Assembly (NCBI RefSeq): GCF_011250515.1 | Contig: NZ_JAANOP010000001.1 | Coordinates: 62,001 to 126,000, forward strand | Direction: 5' to 3' | Source of the DNA: Aquirufa ecclesiirivi | GTDB lineage: Bacteria; Bacteroidota; Bacteroidia; Cytophagales; Spirosomataceae | Length of the DNA: 64,000 nucleotides | Part shown: positions 35,203 to 45,201 of the stretch, piece after piece | Layout of the letters: each line of letters starts with the position of its first letter | Numbering within the stretch: the first letter of the stretch is position 1 | Notes under the pieces: model-generated | What the model saw: only the letters and a program-made list of their open reading frames with translations | What the model was told of the DNA's origin: nothing | Databases searched by the model: none | Made by a program: the position numbers and the translations under genes

Positions 35203-35210
35203 CAAAAATA
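35203..35210 (-). promoter_or_regulatory. -7 promoter element of the lipoprotein gene
   Basis: The minus strand reads TATTTTTG, 20 nt before the ATG at 35183. Confidence 0.5.
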
Positions 35211-35296
35211 CAGAAAGGAATCCCGACAGGAAAGCTATGGGGAATAAATTCATGGATTTAGGCAAATTGTTGGTAAATTCAAATCAAATTCAAGTG

Positions 35297-36403
35297 ATGC
35301 GCGTACTACTTTGTCCCGATAAATTTAAAGATTCCCTTACCGCTGCTGAAGTCTGTGATGCTTTAGCCCAAGGGATTAAAAAGTCCCATCCCGAGGCTAT
35401 CATACAGTCATTGCCTTTGGCTGATGGAGGAGAAGGGACCTTGGATGTTATTCGAGAAATATTTGGGGGAGATTGGGTGAAGGTATTGGTAAAAGATCCC
35501 CTTTTTAGGCCGATAGAAGCACCCTATTTATGGGTAGAGGAAGGTCGACAGGCCTTCATCGAAATGTCGCGAGCATCTGGAATCGAATTACTCACAAATG
35601 AGGAGCGAAATCCGGCATTAACGAGCACTTGGGGCACGGGTGAACTCATTTTAGATGCCATAAATCAAGGAGCAAAACGAATCACATTAACGGTTGGGGG
35701 ATCTGCTACTAACGATGCTGGTATGGGAATGGCAGCAGCTTTAGGCTATCGTTTCTTAGATGAACAAGGCTATGAATTAGTGGCCATAGGTGAAAATTTG
35801 GTACATATCCGTCAAATCATACCTAGTCCAATAGAAGCGAAATTAAGGGAAATCCAGTTTCAAGTTGCCACCGATGTACGCCATGTGCTGCACGGGCCAC
35901 AGGGTGCTGCCCATGTTTTTGCTAAACAAAAAGGAGCAGACGACGATATGATTAGACAATTAGACAATGGTTTAATTAATTTATCAACATTCTTCACCAA
36001 TAAAGAAATTGCCCAAAGCCCTGGAGCAGGAGCAGCAGGAGGATTAGGGGCTGGAGCGATGTTCTTCCTTCAAGCTAGTATACATTTGGCATCGGAATGG
36101 ATTTTGGATCTAGTTTCATTCGATCAGCATGCTGCACAAGCCGACGTCATCATCAGTGGTGAGGGGAAAATCGACGTACAATCTTGGGAAGGGAAATTAA
36201 TCTCTACAGTCATTCAACGCAGCCAAGTGCTTCAAAAACCCATCATACTGGTTTGTGGGGGACTACAAGATGTAAACAAAATACCTACATCCATGCAGCA
36301 TATTCCGGTTTATCCCATTTTGGTTCCACCGATGAGTTTAGAGGAGGCAATTAGCCAAGCGGCATCACATTTGAGAAGGATTGGGGAAAATATAATGCTA
36401 TAA
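35297..36403 (+). CDS. Glycerate kinase
   Basis: GlxK/GarK-type kinase of 368 residues that phosphorylates glycerate. Motifs: LLCPDKFKDSLTAAEV at the start, PLADGGEGTLDV, GTGELILDAI, GGSATNDAGMGMAAALG, PGAGAAGGLGAGA and the C-terminal ISGEGKID. The ATG at 35297 matches the family start; the upstream ATG at 35237 would add 20 unconserved residues. It overlaps the convergent aminotransferase gene by 6 nt. Confidence 0.94.
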   Translation: MRVLLCPDKFKDSLTAAEVCDALAQGIKKSHPEAIIQSLPLADGGEGTLDVIREIFGGDWVKVLVKDPLFRPIEAPYLWVEEGRQAFIEMSRASGIELLTNEERNPALTSTWGTGELILDAINQGAKRITLTVGGSATNDAGMGMAAALGYRFLDEQGYELVAIGENLVHIRQIIPSPIEAKLREIQFQVATDVRHVLHGPQGAAHVFAKQKGADDDMIRQLDNGLINLSTFFTNKEIAQSPGAGAAGGLGAGAMFFLQASIHLASEWILDLVSFDQHAAQADVIISGEGKIDVQSWEGKLISTVIQRSQVLQKPIILVCGGLQDVNKIPTSMQHIPVYPILVPPMSLEEAISQAASHLRRIGENIML

Positions 36404-37543
36404 TTGAACCAGTCGGTGTGCCGCTTCCAATAAAACCTCATCTGATTTGGCAAAGCAAAAGCGTAAGATGGTATCTCCGGGTGCTTTTTCATAAAATACC
36501 GAAATGGGAATGGAGGCTACTTTGATTTCTTTGGTCAGCCTTTCTGCCAAATCCACATCCTTTTCATCACTAATTTCTCGATAATCCATGCATTGGAAAA
36601 AACTCCCATGACTGGGTAATAATTTCCATTTACTACCCTCAAAAGCTGAGGCAAATAAATCCCGCTTTCTTTGGTAAAAATTCGAAAGACCTAAATAATG
36701 AGCTGGTTCTTTTAAATAGTCTGACAAAGCATACTGCAAAGGGGTAGCACTGGAAAAAGTCACCCATTGGTGTAATTTTTGAAACTCCTTGGTTAAATAT
36801 TCAGGAGCTAAACAATAGCCAATCTTCCAACCTGTAATATGATAGGTTTTTCCAAAAGAGCCACAAACAAAACTCCGTTGACGTAACTCAGGATGGAGTA
36901 GTACCGAATAATGCTTTTTTCCATCAAAAACGATGTGTTCATACACCTCATCTGAAATAATCAGGATGTTGGTACCCTTCACTATTTCGGCCAAAGCATC
37001 TAGATCATTCTCCGTCCAAATGGAGCCTGTGGGATTATGTGGACTATTCACCATGATAGCCCGGGTTTTAGGAGTAATGGAACGAGCTAACTCTTCCCAA
37101 TCAATCTGAAAGCCATTTTGGGCATCCATGGATAAATGAATGGGGACTCCACCCGCCAATCGAACAGCTGGGTCATAGGCATCATAACTTGGGTCAAACA
37201 TGATGACTTCGTCTCCCGGGAACACACAACAATGTATGGCGCAAAATAAGGCCTCGGTAGCACCTGAAACAACGGTGACTTCTTTGTTTGCATCGATATC
37301 AATACCATAAAAAAGACTGGTTTTATCGGCAATACTTTGCTTAAAAACGGGCACTCCAGCCATAGGAGCATATTGATTATGGCCTTTGGAATAAAAGGCC
37401 AATAGAGTCTGAAGTTCATCAGAACAATCAAATCCAGGAAAGCCTTGAGACAAGTTCAAAGCCCCATGTTCAGCCGCTAAAGCCGACATTTTTGTAAAAA
37501 TAGTGGTTTGAACTTGCGCTTGTTTGGAAGGAAAACGAATCAT
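36398..37543 (-). CDS. Methionine aminotransferase-type PLP enzyme
   Basis: The 381-residue fold-type I enzyme has NLSQGFPGF at the start, VSGATEALFCAI, MFDPSYDAYDP, NSPHNPTGS, SDEVYEHIVFDG and the PLP lysine in GSFGKTYHITGWKIGY. These features fit the YbdL/kynurenine-aminotransferase branch, which prefers methionine and acts in methionine salvage. It starts 1 nt after the nagA stop (same strand), so the two may share a transcript. Confidence 0.9.
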   Translation of the reverse strand: MIRFPSKQAQVQTTIFTKMSALAAEHGALNLSQGFPGFDCSDELQTLLAFYSKGHNQYAPMAGVPVFKQSIADKTSLFYGIDIDANKEVTVVSGATEALFCAIHCCVFPGDEVIMFDPSYDAYDPAVRLAGGVPIHLSMDAQNGFQIDWEELARSITPKTRAIMVNSPHNPTGSIWTENDLDALAEIVKGTNILIISDEVYEHIVFDGKKHYSVLLHPELRQRSFVCGSFGKTYHITGWKIGYCLAPEYLTKEFQKLHQWVTFSSATPLQYALSDYLKEPAHYLGLSNFYQRKRDLFASAFEGSKWKLLPSHGSFFQCMDYREISDEKDVDLAERLTKEIKVASIPISVFYEKAPGDTILRFCFAKSDEVLLEAAHRLVQL

Positions 37544-37544
37544 A

Positions 37545-38636
37545 TTAATCCATCAAAGGTTCACCATCCAACCACACTTGTTGGACTTTAAAATCATCAC
37601 TCACATGAATCAGGCAGGCCTTTTTTCCCACTTCAACAGTCCCTAAATCTTGTTCTAAATTAGCTACTTGAGCTGGATAAAGTGTGGCCATACGAATCGC
37701 TTCTTCGACATCCATTCCCACCTGATAAACACAATTTTGAATAGCCTGTTCCATGGTCAAGGCAGAACCTGAAAGGGTCCCCGACTCATTCGTAAATTTG
37801 CCGTCTTTTTTCTCAAATAAATACGGCCCAGACACATCGTGGGTTACTGCATCCGTAATCAGAAATAAGTGTTGTTTCTTCAATTCCTTGGCCAATTTCA
37901 CCGAACGGAAATCACAGTGCAAACCATCTACTATGATGCTAGTCCAAGCTTCACTCGACAAGCTCGCGCCCACTAAACCAAGTGCCCTACTTTGCCATTG
38001 AGACATGGCATTAAATAGATGCGTAATCCGATTTGCGCCTTTGGCTAATGCCTGATTGGCTTGGTCAATAGTCGCATCAGAATGCCCTAAAGACACCATA
38101 ATGGGGCTTTTGATGATATAGTCCAATTCCTCCTCAGAAAACATTTCAGGAGCTATGGTCATATAAATGGGCAAATCTCCAGCCCGTTGTACAATTTCTT
38201 GAATGTACTCCACACTAGGCTTTTGGACATACTCCTCTTTATGAGCACCCTTACGAATAGGATTAAAAAATGGCCCTTCCAAATGCAATCCGATCAAACC
38301 TTTTCCTCCTTGTGCCAAATAAGCTTTACAAGAGTCAATCGCCCTCCACATCGTTTCTTTAGGAGAGCAATTCAACGTAATTTGAAAATGGGTAGTTCCT
38401 GTTTGATGATGTTCTTCAAAAGTCTTAGCTATAGATGCTTCCGTTGGATGGTTAGAAAACAAAAGTTCTCCACCCCCATACACCTGTAAATCAATGAAAC
38501 CAGCGCAGATAAAGCCGCTTCCTTGAAGGTCTCCCTCTACTGATTTTATTTCCTGAATCCGGCCTTGATGAACATGGATTTGTTGATCTACCAACCACTC
38601 GTAGCCTGTAAAAACTCGTTTTGCTAAAATAACCAT
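37545..38636 (-). CDS. nagA: N-acetylglucosamine-6-phosphate deacetylase
   Basis: The 363-residue amidohydrolase converts GlcNAc-6-P to GlcN-6-P. Metal and substrate motifs: HLEGPFFNP (with Glu), GHSDATIDQA, THLFNAMSQ, DGLHCDF and the catalytic Asp in ITDAV. The C-terminal part returns to the small beta domain (ACLIHVSDDFKVQQVWLDG). It probably serves amino-sugar or peptidoglycan recycling. No nagB lies beside it. Confidence 0.94.
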   Translation of the reverse strand: MVILAKRVFTGYEWLVDQQIHVHQGRIQEIKSVEGDLQGSGFICAGFIDLQVYGGGELLFSNHPTEASIAKTFEEHHQTGTTHFQITLNCSPKETMWRAIDSCKAYLAQGGKGLIGLHLEGPFFNPIRKGAHKEEYVQKPSVEYIQEIVQRAGDLPIYMTIAPEMFSEEELDYIIKSPIMVSLGHSDATIDQANQALAKGANRITHLFNAMSQWQSRALGLVGASLSSEAWTSIIVDGLHCDFRSVKLAKELKKQHLFLITDAVTHDVSGPYLFEKKDGKFTNESGTLSGSALTMEQAIQNCVYQVGMDVEEAIRMATLYPAQVANLEQDLGTVEVGKKACLIHVSDDFKVQQVWLDGEPLMD

Positions 38637-38645
38637 TGACTTAAT

Positions 38646-40334
38646 TTAATAACCTGCGGCTTGTCCATCTTTTCTAGATTCTGACGCGCCAAAATACACT
38701 TTTCTTATTGGATCCCAACGAATGGCTTGGTACCCACCATAGATTCCATTCATAAAACCTACTTGATGTCCTTTTTGCAATAACTCCCGAATCACTTCAT
38801 AGGGATATCCACTTTCCAAGGTAATGGTACCTCCGGTCAATTCCATCGCTTCTCCAGTAGGCTCAGAAGAACCTTCGTGGTTTAATCTGGGAGCATCTCC
38901 TGCTTCTTGGATATTCATACCAAAGTCGACCACATTCATCACAATTTGTACGTGACCCATAGGCTGAAAAGCTCCACCCATGACACCAAAGCTTAAGAAA
39001 GGCTGTCCATCTTTCGTGACAAAGGCAGGGATAATGGTATGAAAAGGACGTTTCCCTGGGGCAAAAGTATTGTTTTCTCCCTCATTTAAGCTGTACATTT
39101 CCCCACGATCTTGAAACATAAAACCTAAACCATCGGGCATCATGCCTGAACCAAATCCTCGGTAATTACTTTGAATCAGAGAAACCATATTTCCATCTTT
39201 ATCGGCGATGGTCAAATAAATCGTATCCCCATCTTTCAAGGCTGGATTTCCGGCATCATAATGCTTAGCGGCACGGTTTGCTTGAATCAATTTTCTACGC
39301 TCTGCCGCATAAGATTTTGAGATTAAACTAGCCACGGGTATTTTGGCAAATTCAGGGTCTGCATAGTATTTAGCCCGATCTTCAAATACCAATTTCTTGG
39401 CTTCGGTAAACAAATGAATATGTTCTGCGCTACCATGCTTGATTTTAGAGAAATCATAACCTTCCAAAATATTCAACATTTGCAATGCCGCTATACCTTG
39501 TCCATTTGGAGGTAATTCCCAAACATCATATCCGCGATAATTAACTGAAACGGGATCTAACCAAGTGGAGGTATGAGTCGCCAAATCTTCATAGCTCAAG
39601 AAACCGCCATTTTTCTTCATGAAAGCATCCATGGTTCTGGCCATGTCACCTTTGTAAAAGGCATCTCGACCTTCCTTTCCAATTCGCTCTAAGGTATTGG
39701 CTAAGTTAGGGTTTTTGAATACATCACCTAGGACAGGTGCTTTGCCATTGGGATAGTAATGCTGTGCAACATTAGGAAAGCGTCCATAGTTTGCCTCTAC
39801 GCGCAGCAAGGCTGATGCCAATTCCCCATGAACGGGGAAGCCATTCCTAGCATAGGATACTGCTTTTTCCAATACTTTAGACATGGGCATAGAACCAAAT
39901 TTCTTATGTAGCTCAAACCATGCATCCACGCAACCGGGTACACTTACTGGAAGAGGACCTACACTGGGAATGTGTTTTAAACCACGCCTTTTCAATTCTG
40001 CCAAGGTTAAGGATTTAGGTGATCTACCTGAACCATTCAATCCATATAGTTTTTTTGTTTTAGCATCCCAAACGATGGCAAATAAGTCACCACCAATTCC
40101 GTTAACGTGTGGTTCTACGACACCTTCCATGGCATTGGCGGCAATGGCGGCATCAATGGCGTTTCCTCCGGCTTTTAATACATCTAAAGCCGCTTGCGTA
40201 GATAAAGGATGGGAAGTAGCTGCCATTCCGTTTTGAGCAATGACCTCAGAACGAGTCGCCCATAATTTACCATACGGCCGATCTTGGGCCAGGATACTTA
40301 AAGGGAATAAAAGGAATAATAGTAGTTTTTTCAT
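38646..40334 (-). CDS. ggt: Gamma-glutamyltransferase
   Basis: The 562-residue Ntn-hydrolase is exported (signal MKKLLLFLLFPLSILAQ) and autocleaves into large and small subunits. Seen: MAATSHPLSTQAALDVLKAGGNAIDAA, NGIGGDLFA, and the cleavage site before the nucleophile Thr in KDGDTIYLTIADKDGN (about 375), then YRGFGSGMMPDGLGFMFQ. It hydrolyses gamma-glutamyl bonds of glutathione or similar peptides in the periplasm. Same strand as nagA, 9 nt apart. Confidence 0.94.
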   Translation of the reverse strand: MKKLLLFLLFPLSILAQDRPYGKLWATRSEVIAQNGMAATSHPLSTQAALDVLKAGGNAIDAAIAANAMEGVVEPHVNGIGGDLFAIVWDAKTKKLYGLNGSGRSPKSLTLAELKRRGLKHIPSVGPLPVSVPGCVDAWFELHKKFGSMPMSKVLEKAVSYARNGFPVHGELASALLRVEANYGRFPNVAQHYYPNGKAPVLGDVFKNPNLANTLERIGKEGRDAFYKGDMARTMDAFMKKNGGFLSYEDLATHTSTWLDPVSVNYRGYDVWELPPNGQGIAALQMLNILEGYDFSKIKHGSAEHIHLFTEAKKLVFEDRAKYYADPEFAKIPVASLISKSYAAERRKLIQANRAAKHYDAGNPALKDGDTIYLTIADKDGNMVSLIQSNYRGFGSGMMPDGLGFMFQDRGEMYSLNEGENNTFAPGKRPFHTIIPAFVTKDGQPFLSFGVMGGAFQPMGHVQIVMNVVDFGMNIQEAGDAPRLNHEGSSEPTGEAMELTGGTITLESGYPYEVIRELLQKGHQVGFMNGIYGGYQAIRWDPIRKVYFGASESRKDGQAAGY

Positions 40335-40405
40335 GATGAAAGCGTTTTTAAGTCTTTCAATTTAATGAGATTAATTTGATTATTTATGTGGGTGTATCTA
40401 GCCTT

Positions 40406-40438
40406 AACGCTGGCAAGGTTCGAAACCTTGACAGCGTT
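40406..40438. repeat. Dispersed 33-bp palindrome, copy 2
   Basis: Arms AACGCTGGCAAGGTT and AACCTTGACAGCGTT, loop CGA. It is in the opposite orientation to copies 1, 4 and 5. It lies between the RND gene and ggt. The adjoining 40465-40487, read on the minus strand, matches the left flank of copy 1. Confidence 0.93.
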
Positions 40439-40550
40439 GCGTTTTAACGATTGAAAATTCAATTATATTGTCCAAGAAATTGATAATAAAATAGGTATCA
40501 TTGGCCCATTTACACGATAAGGAATGCGTCTAAAATTCACTTGCATAAAG

Positions 40551-40585
40551 AAACAAAAAGACCTCGGACAATGTCCGAGGTCTTT
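40551..40585 (-). terminator. Terminator of the RND efflux operon
   Basis: A stem of up to 14 bp with core GACCTCGGACA, followed on the minus strand by TTTTTG, lies 39 nt past the RND stop. Confidence 0.85.
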
Positions 40586-40623
40586 CTATTAATCCCCAAA
40601 ATAGTTATGTACAATAAATCGTT

Positions 40624-43600
40624 TTATGCTGTTTTACGGAATTTTTGTTTGATACGTTCCGACAAGAAATACATACATGGTACGATTATCAATGTTAATG
40701 CCGTGGAGAAAGTCAAACCGAAAATAATAGTCCAAGCTAAAATTCCCCAGAATACAGCTGAATCCGACCCAAAGAAAATATGTGGATTCAATTCCGTAAA
40801 CATGGCAGCAAAGTCGATACTCAAACCTAAGGCTAATGGTATCAAACCTAAAACCGCAGCTGATGCCGTCAATAATACTGGTGTTAAACGAATGCCTCCT
40901 CCTTCAATGATGGCTTCTTTCAAATCATATCCTCGTTTGAATCGTAATTCCTCGATAAACTCAATCAAAAGAATACCGTTTTTCACCACGATACCTGCTA
41001 AGGCTATCACACCAACTCCCGACATCAATACAGAGAAGGTCATACCAAAAGCTAAGAATCCTAAAATAACCCCTACCAAGGAAAGTAAAATAGTAGCGAA
41101 AATAATAAGTGGTTTCACGGCTGAGTTAAATTGAGTCACCAAGATTAAGTATATCAAAATCAAGGCAGAAATAAAGGCAATTCCTAAGAATGCACCTGTT
41201 TCTTGCTGTTGCTCTTGCTCTCCACCCATTTTAATCTTGTAGCCTTGCGGTAATTCCATGGTTTCAAATAAGCCATTCAATTCCGCCACAATCTCATTGG
41301 CATTGTAGCCTTCAATCACATCGGAACCTAGGGTTACTACACGCTCTTGGTTTTTACGGTTGATCTGACTAAACGAAGAAGCATAACGAATATCCGCTAC
41401 TGAGCTCAATGGTACTTGTCGCAACAATCCTCCAGAATTCATATCACGGTAAGTGATGTTCATGGAAAGTAATTTTTCTATTTGATTTCTCGAGTTACCT
41501 TTCAATCGTAATTGTATAGGGTACTCATCTTTCACATCACGGTATTTAGAAATTTCAACACCGAACAAAGCTCCACGAATAGCCATGGCCACTTGAGCAG
41601 ATGAAATCCCCTCTCTACTAGCTTTTTCACGATTCACATCCACAATAATTTCAGGCTTGTTGGTTACCAAATCCGACTTTAATTCCTGGATACCTTGAAC
41701 ACCTGCTTTTTGAATTGCATTCAACACTTTTTTCTCTAATTCCAATAATACCCCAAAATCATCCCCTGAAATCTCAATAGAGATAGGCTTACCAGTGGGA
41801 GGACCATTTCTTTCACGCTCAATCGCCATTTCCACTCCAGGAATTGGATTTGTCTTGAACGAGTTTTGAAGTTTGGTCAATAAATCTTGTGTTGACAAGC
41901 CCCCGCGCATTTGAACTTTCTCAAACGCAATCGTCACTTTACTTTTATGAGGAGTAGCACTGCGATCCGGGTTCATTGGGTCTCCCGCATTTTTACCGAC
42001 ATTGGATATCACGGAATTGACGATTTTCATCGCTTGTTCTTTCTTCAAGAAAGAAAATACACGTCCTTCGATGACCTTAGTCATGGAATCTGTCACGACA
42101 GCATCCGTCCCAATAGGCATTTTGGCATAGATATATACATAATCTGGGTCACCCGAAGGGAAGAAAATCACCTTTGGCTTTACGATACCAAATAAAACAA
42201 AAGAGAATACCAATAGACCAAAAGAAGCTAACACAGCATAAATAGGTCTAGCCCCTTCCAATACCCAAGAAATTATTCTACGGTAAGCATTTTTAAAGGC
42301 AGGTAACGTTTTTTCCTGAAAAGGCACAATCCATTTCGGTGTTACCACAAAATGGTTGAACACATAAATAATTACCGCAAATAAGAAGAAATTTCCAAAC
42401 CCAAAATGGCCCAATTGGAAGCCTAAAACATATCCCCCGACTGTCAGACTCAGTAGTATAAATACGGTCTTGCGGATGTCCGAAAATTTAGGATTCTTCA
42501 CATCATTCATCTCTTCATCGTGACGCTTCATGAATGACATGGCAAATACAGGATTCATCACATAAGCCACAAATAAGGAAGCAAACAAGGTAATGATCAA
42601 CGTAATTGGCAAGAATTTCATGAATTCACCCACAATACCCGGCCAGAATAATAATGGCAAAAATGGAGAAATCGTAGTTAATGTACCCGATAATACTGGG
42701 ACAAAAACTTCTGAAGCAGCTAATTTAACGGCTTCCACAATACTCAATTTTTTGAAATTATTGAACAAACGGTGAGCATTTTCAATCACCACAATGGCAT
42801 CATCCACCACAATACCTAAGCTCAATAAGAAAGCAAAAAGCACAATGGTATTCAGGGTGAAATCAAAGCCCGGCATGAACAAGAATGTCAATAAGGCCGA
42901 TAATGGTACAGATAATCCCACAAATGCTGCATCACGCACACCCATAAAGAACATCAATACGATTACTACGAAAACGAAACCCAAGATTACCGTATTAATC
43001 AAATCCGCAATATCTCCACGAGTTCTTTCAGACTGATCTGCCGTAATAGAGACGGTTAAACCACTAGGAAAACGTGTTTCTTTATAATCCTCAATGGTTG
43101 TTTCAATACGGTCAGCAGCATCAATTAAGTTAGCTCCAGCCCGTTTGATCACGTTTAAGGTAATTACTGACTTATTATTTAAACGTGCAAAATCTTGCTT
43201 CTCTTCAAAACTATCTTGTACATCAGCTACATCTTTTAAACGAACGACAGCACCTGTACTAGAACGAATGATGATGTTCGACAACTGCTCCATGCTTTTG
43301 AACTCTCCAGTTACTCGCAATGACCGTCTTACTCCATTGACAGGAAGCTCTCCTCCCGATATATTCACATTTTCTCCTTGTACAACAGATTGTATATCAA
43401 AGAAAGTAAGGCCATAACTCTGCATTTTCGCTAAATCCAAATTGATTTGAATCTCACGTTTTAAAGCTCCAATGATATCCACACGATTAATTTCAGGCAT
43501 TCCCTCAATCTCATCTTGCAAATCTTCAGCATATTTTTTCAGTTTATCCAAAGGATAATCTCCCGCTATGTTGATGTTCATGATAGGGAACTCAGAGAAG

Positions 43601-44049
43601 TTCACCTCAGCCACAGAGGGTTGTCTAGTCAAATCTTTAGGCAAATCCGCAATGGACTTATCTACAGCATCTTGTACACGTTGTTTCGCAACTGGTACCG
43701 TGACATCCGTATTGAACTCTACAATGATTACTGAAACATCTTGTAAGGCATTCGATTTAACACTCTTAACCCCTGTTACTGCTTTTAATTGCTTTTCAAT
43801 GGGTTTATTGATCACGTTTTCAATGTCTGTAGGTGTAGTACCTGCATACACCGTTTGTACCACCATTTGTGGAACTACGATATCTGGAAATTGCTCTTTA
43901 GGCAATTGTTTGTAGATACCCATACCTGCCACAAAAATAATGAAGGTAAAGATGTAAATGGTCGTACGATTATGCCCCAACCATTCTATCATATTATAGA
44001 TTAGTCCTTTTCCTTCGGGCAGTTGCTCGTTTTTTATATTTTTTTCCAT
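40624..44049 (-). CDS. Efflux RND transporter permease (AcrB/HAE1 family)
   Basis: The 1141-residue inner-membrane pump has twelve main membrane helices in two halves. The proton relay is complete: the Asp pair in GIVVDDAIVVIENAH (TM4) and Lys in AGIVVKNGILLIEF (TM10). Porter-domain motifs include GVKSVKSNALQDVS and SNVGKNAGDP. It is about 100 residues longer than AcrB; extra hydrophobic sequence lies around 525-575 (TVGGYVLGFQLGHF, NFFLFAVIIYVFNHFV) and a short insert precedes the last helix. It works with the adaptor and TolC-like genes upstream. Confidence 0.94.
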   Translation of the reverse strand: MEKNIKNEQLPEGKGLIYNMIEWLGHNRTTIYIFTFIIFVAGMGIYKQLPKEQFPDIVVPQMVVQTVYAGTTPTDIENVINKPIEKQLKAVTGVKSVKSNALQDVSVIIVEFNTDVTVPVAKQRVQDAVDKSIADLPKDLTRQPSVAEVNFSEFPIMNINIAGDYPLDKLKKYAEDLQDEIEGMPEINRVDIIGALKREIQINLDLAKMQSYGLTFFDIQSVVQGENVNISGGELPVNGVRRSLRVTGEFKSMEQLSNIIIRSSTGAVVRLKDVADVQDSFEEKQDFARLNNKSVITLNVIKRAGANLIDAADRIETTIEDYKETRFPSGLTVSITADQSERTRGDIADLINTVILGFVFVVIVLMFFMGVRDAAFVGLSVPLSALLTFLFMPGFDFTLNTIVLFAFLLSLGIVVDDAIVVIENAHRLFNNFKKLSIVEAVKLAASEVFVPVLSGTLTTISPFLPLLFWPGIVGEFMKFLPITLIITLFASLFVAYVMNPVFAMSFMKRHDEEMNDVKNPKFSDIRKTVFILLSLTVGGYVLGFQLGHFGFGNFFLFAVIIYVFNHFVVTPKWIVPFQEKTLPAFKNAYRRIISWVLEGARPIYAVLASFGLLVFSFVLFGIVKPKVIFFPSGDPDYVYIYAKMPIGTDAVVTDSMTKVIEGRVFSFLKKEQAMKIVNSVISNVGKNAGDPMNPDRSATPHKSKVTIAFEKVQMRGGLSTQDLLTKLQNSFKTNPIPGVEMAIERERNGPPTGKPISIEISGDDFGVLLELEKKVLNAIQKAGVQGIQELKSDLVTNKPEIIVDVNREKASREGISSAQVAMAIRGALFGVEISKYRDVKDEYPIQLRLKGNSRNQIEKLLSMNITYRDMNSGGLLRQVPLSSVADIRYASSFSQINRKNQERVVTLGSDVIEGYNANEIVAELNGLFETMELPQGYKIKMGGEQEQQQETGAFLGIAFISALILIYLILVTQFNSAVKPLIIFATILLSLVGVILGFLAFGMTFSVLMSGVGVIALAGIVVKNGILLIEFIEELRFKRGYDLKEAIIEGGGIRLTPVLLTASAAVLGLIPLALGLSIDFAAMFTELNPHIFFGSDSAVFWGILAWTIIFGLTFSTALTLIIVPCMYFLSERIKQKFRKTA

Positions 44050-44067
44050 GTTGTGGATTCTTTCAGA

Positions 44068-45180
44068 TTAGAATGAAATGGCTTGACCGTCAACTAAATC
44101 TTGGTAACCTTGGGTGATGATTTGATCACCAGCCTTAATGCCAGAAGTGATTTCAGCTTGACCGTTATAAGATAAGCCAATTGACACTTGACGTGCACGG
44201 GCTACTTTCTTCCCAGCTTCATCAACTGCCACGTAAATCAAGTTTCCTTTTTCTGTTTTTTGGATTAGATTTTCATCCAATACAATGGCGTTCGCCTTAG
44301 AAACATCATTGATGTTGATCACGGCTAATTGATTGGGCTTCAACTCATTTCCCACATTGGGAATACGGGCTTCGATATCAAAAGTACGAGACAATGGATT
44401 CACTAATTGAGAAACCAAAGTAATACGAGCCTTCACTTCTTTATTGATATCTGGAAATTTAATCACGATAGGATCACCCACTTTGACCGATCCCACGTAG
44501 GTATCAGAAATTTTAGCTGCTACTTTCAAGTTGCCTAAATTTACTATCTGAACGATGGGTAAACCTGGAGAAGCCATTTCACCTGCCTTTTGGCGCACGA
44601 TTTCAATGGTTCCTGAAATAGGTGCAATTACTTTCGACATGGCCAATTGAGCCTGTAAAGTAACCAAGCGTTTTTCCAAAGATTCCTTATTTGATTTAGC
44701 ACTCAAATACTGTACTTCTGTTCCAATCTGCTGATCCCACAAAGACTTTTGTTTGTCGAAAAGTATCTTAGCCAAAGACAATTGATGTCTTACTTCTTCC
44801 ATGGATTCCTTCAAAATATTGTTATCCAAGGTGGCAATCAATTGCCCTTTTTTGATGGCTTGTCCAGCCACAACGGGTAAAGTAAGGATAGCTCCAGCTG
44901 TTTGAGGGCTTACTAAAACGGTATTTTCTGCCAATACAGAGCCCTGTGCTTCTACAAAGTGATTGAATGTTTGAGCTTGAATGGGGCTTACTCCTACGGC
45001 CACTACTTTTTCAGCGGTTTTTGGATTCTCTTTGCCAATCTCCTTTTCGATGGCAACGATTTGAGCATTAATTTCTTGAGCTTGCTTTTTCAAATCAGCT
45101 AACTCTTGTTTTTTATCTACTGACTTGGAGCAAGATGCTACCAATAATACGGCGGCTAATAAAATGGTAAGATTTTTCAT
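44068..45180 (-). CDS. RND efflux periplasmic adaptor lipoprotein
   Basis: The 370-residue membrane-fusion protein has a lipobox LVASC, an N-terminal coiled coil (QELADLKKQAQEINAQI), a lipoyl half (VSPQTAGAILTLPV... VIAPISGTIEIVRQKAG), a helical hairpin (about 125-185), a beta barrel (KVGDPIVIKFPD) and a membrane-proximal domain. It bridges the RND pump and the TolC-like channel. 18 nt separate it from the pump gene. Confidence 0.94.
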   Translation of the reverse strand: MKNLTILLAAVLLVASCSKSVDKKQELADLKKQAQEINAQIVAIEKEIGKENPKTAEKVVAVGVSPIQAQTFNHFVEAQGSVLAENTVLVSPQTAGAILTLPVVAGQAIKKGQLIATLDNNILKESMEEVRHQLSLAKILFDKQKSLWDQQIGTEVQYLSAKSNKESLEKRLVTLQAQLAMSKVIAPISGTIEIVRQKAGEMASPGLPIVQIVNLGNLKVAAKISDTYVGSVKVGDPIVIKFPDINKEVKARITLVSQLVNPLSRTFDIEARIPNVGNELKPNQLAVININDVSKANAIVLDENLIQKTEKGNLIYVAVDEAGKKVARARQVSIGLSYNGQAEITSGIKAGDQIITQGYQDLVDGQAISF

Positions 45181-45201
45181 AAGATATTTGTTAAAATCGT
45201 G

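Noticed and set aside
40541-41134. Long + strand frame of 197 codons opposite the RND gene
   Set aside because: It is a shadow of the RND coding strand with Lys/Pro/Asn-rich composition and no domain; its start lies in the terminator.
43568-43915. + strand frame of 115 codons inside the RND gene
   Set aside because: Shadow frame; no start context or family resemblance.
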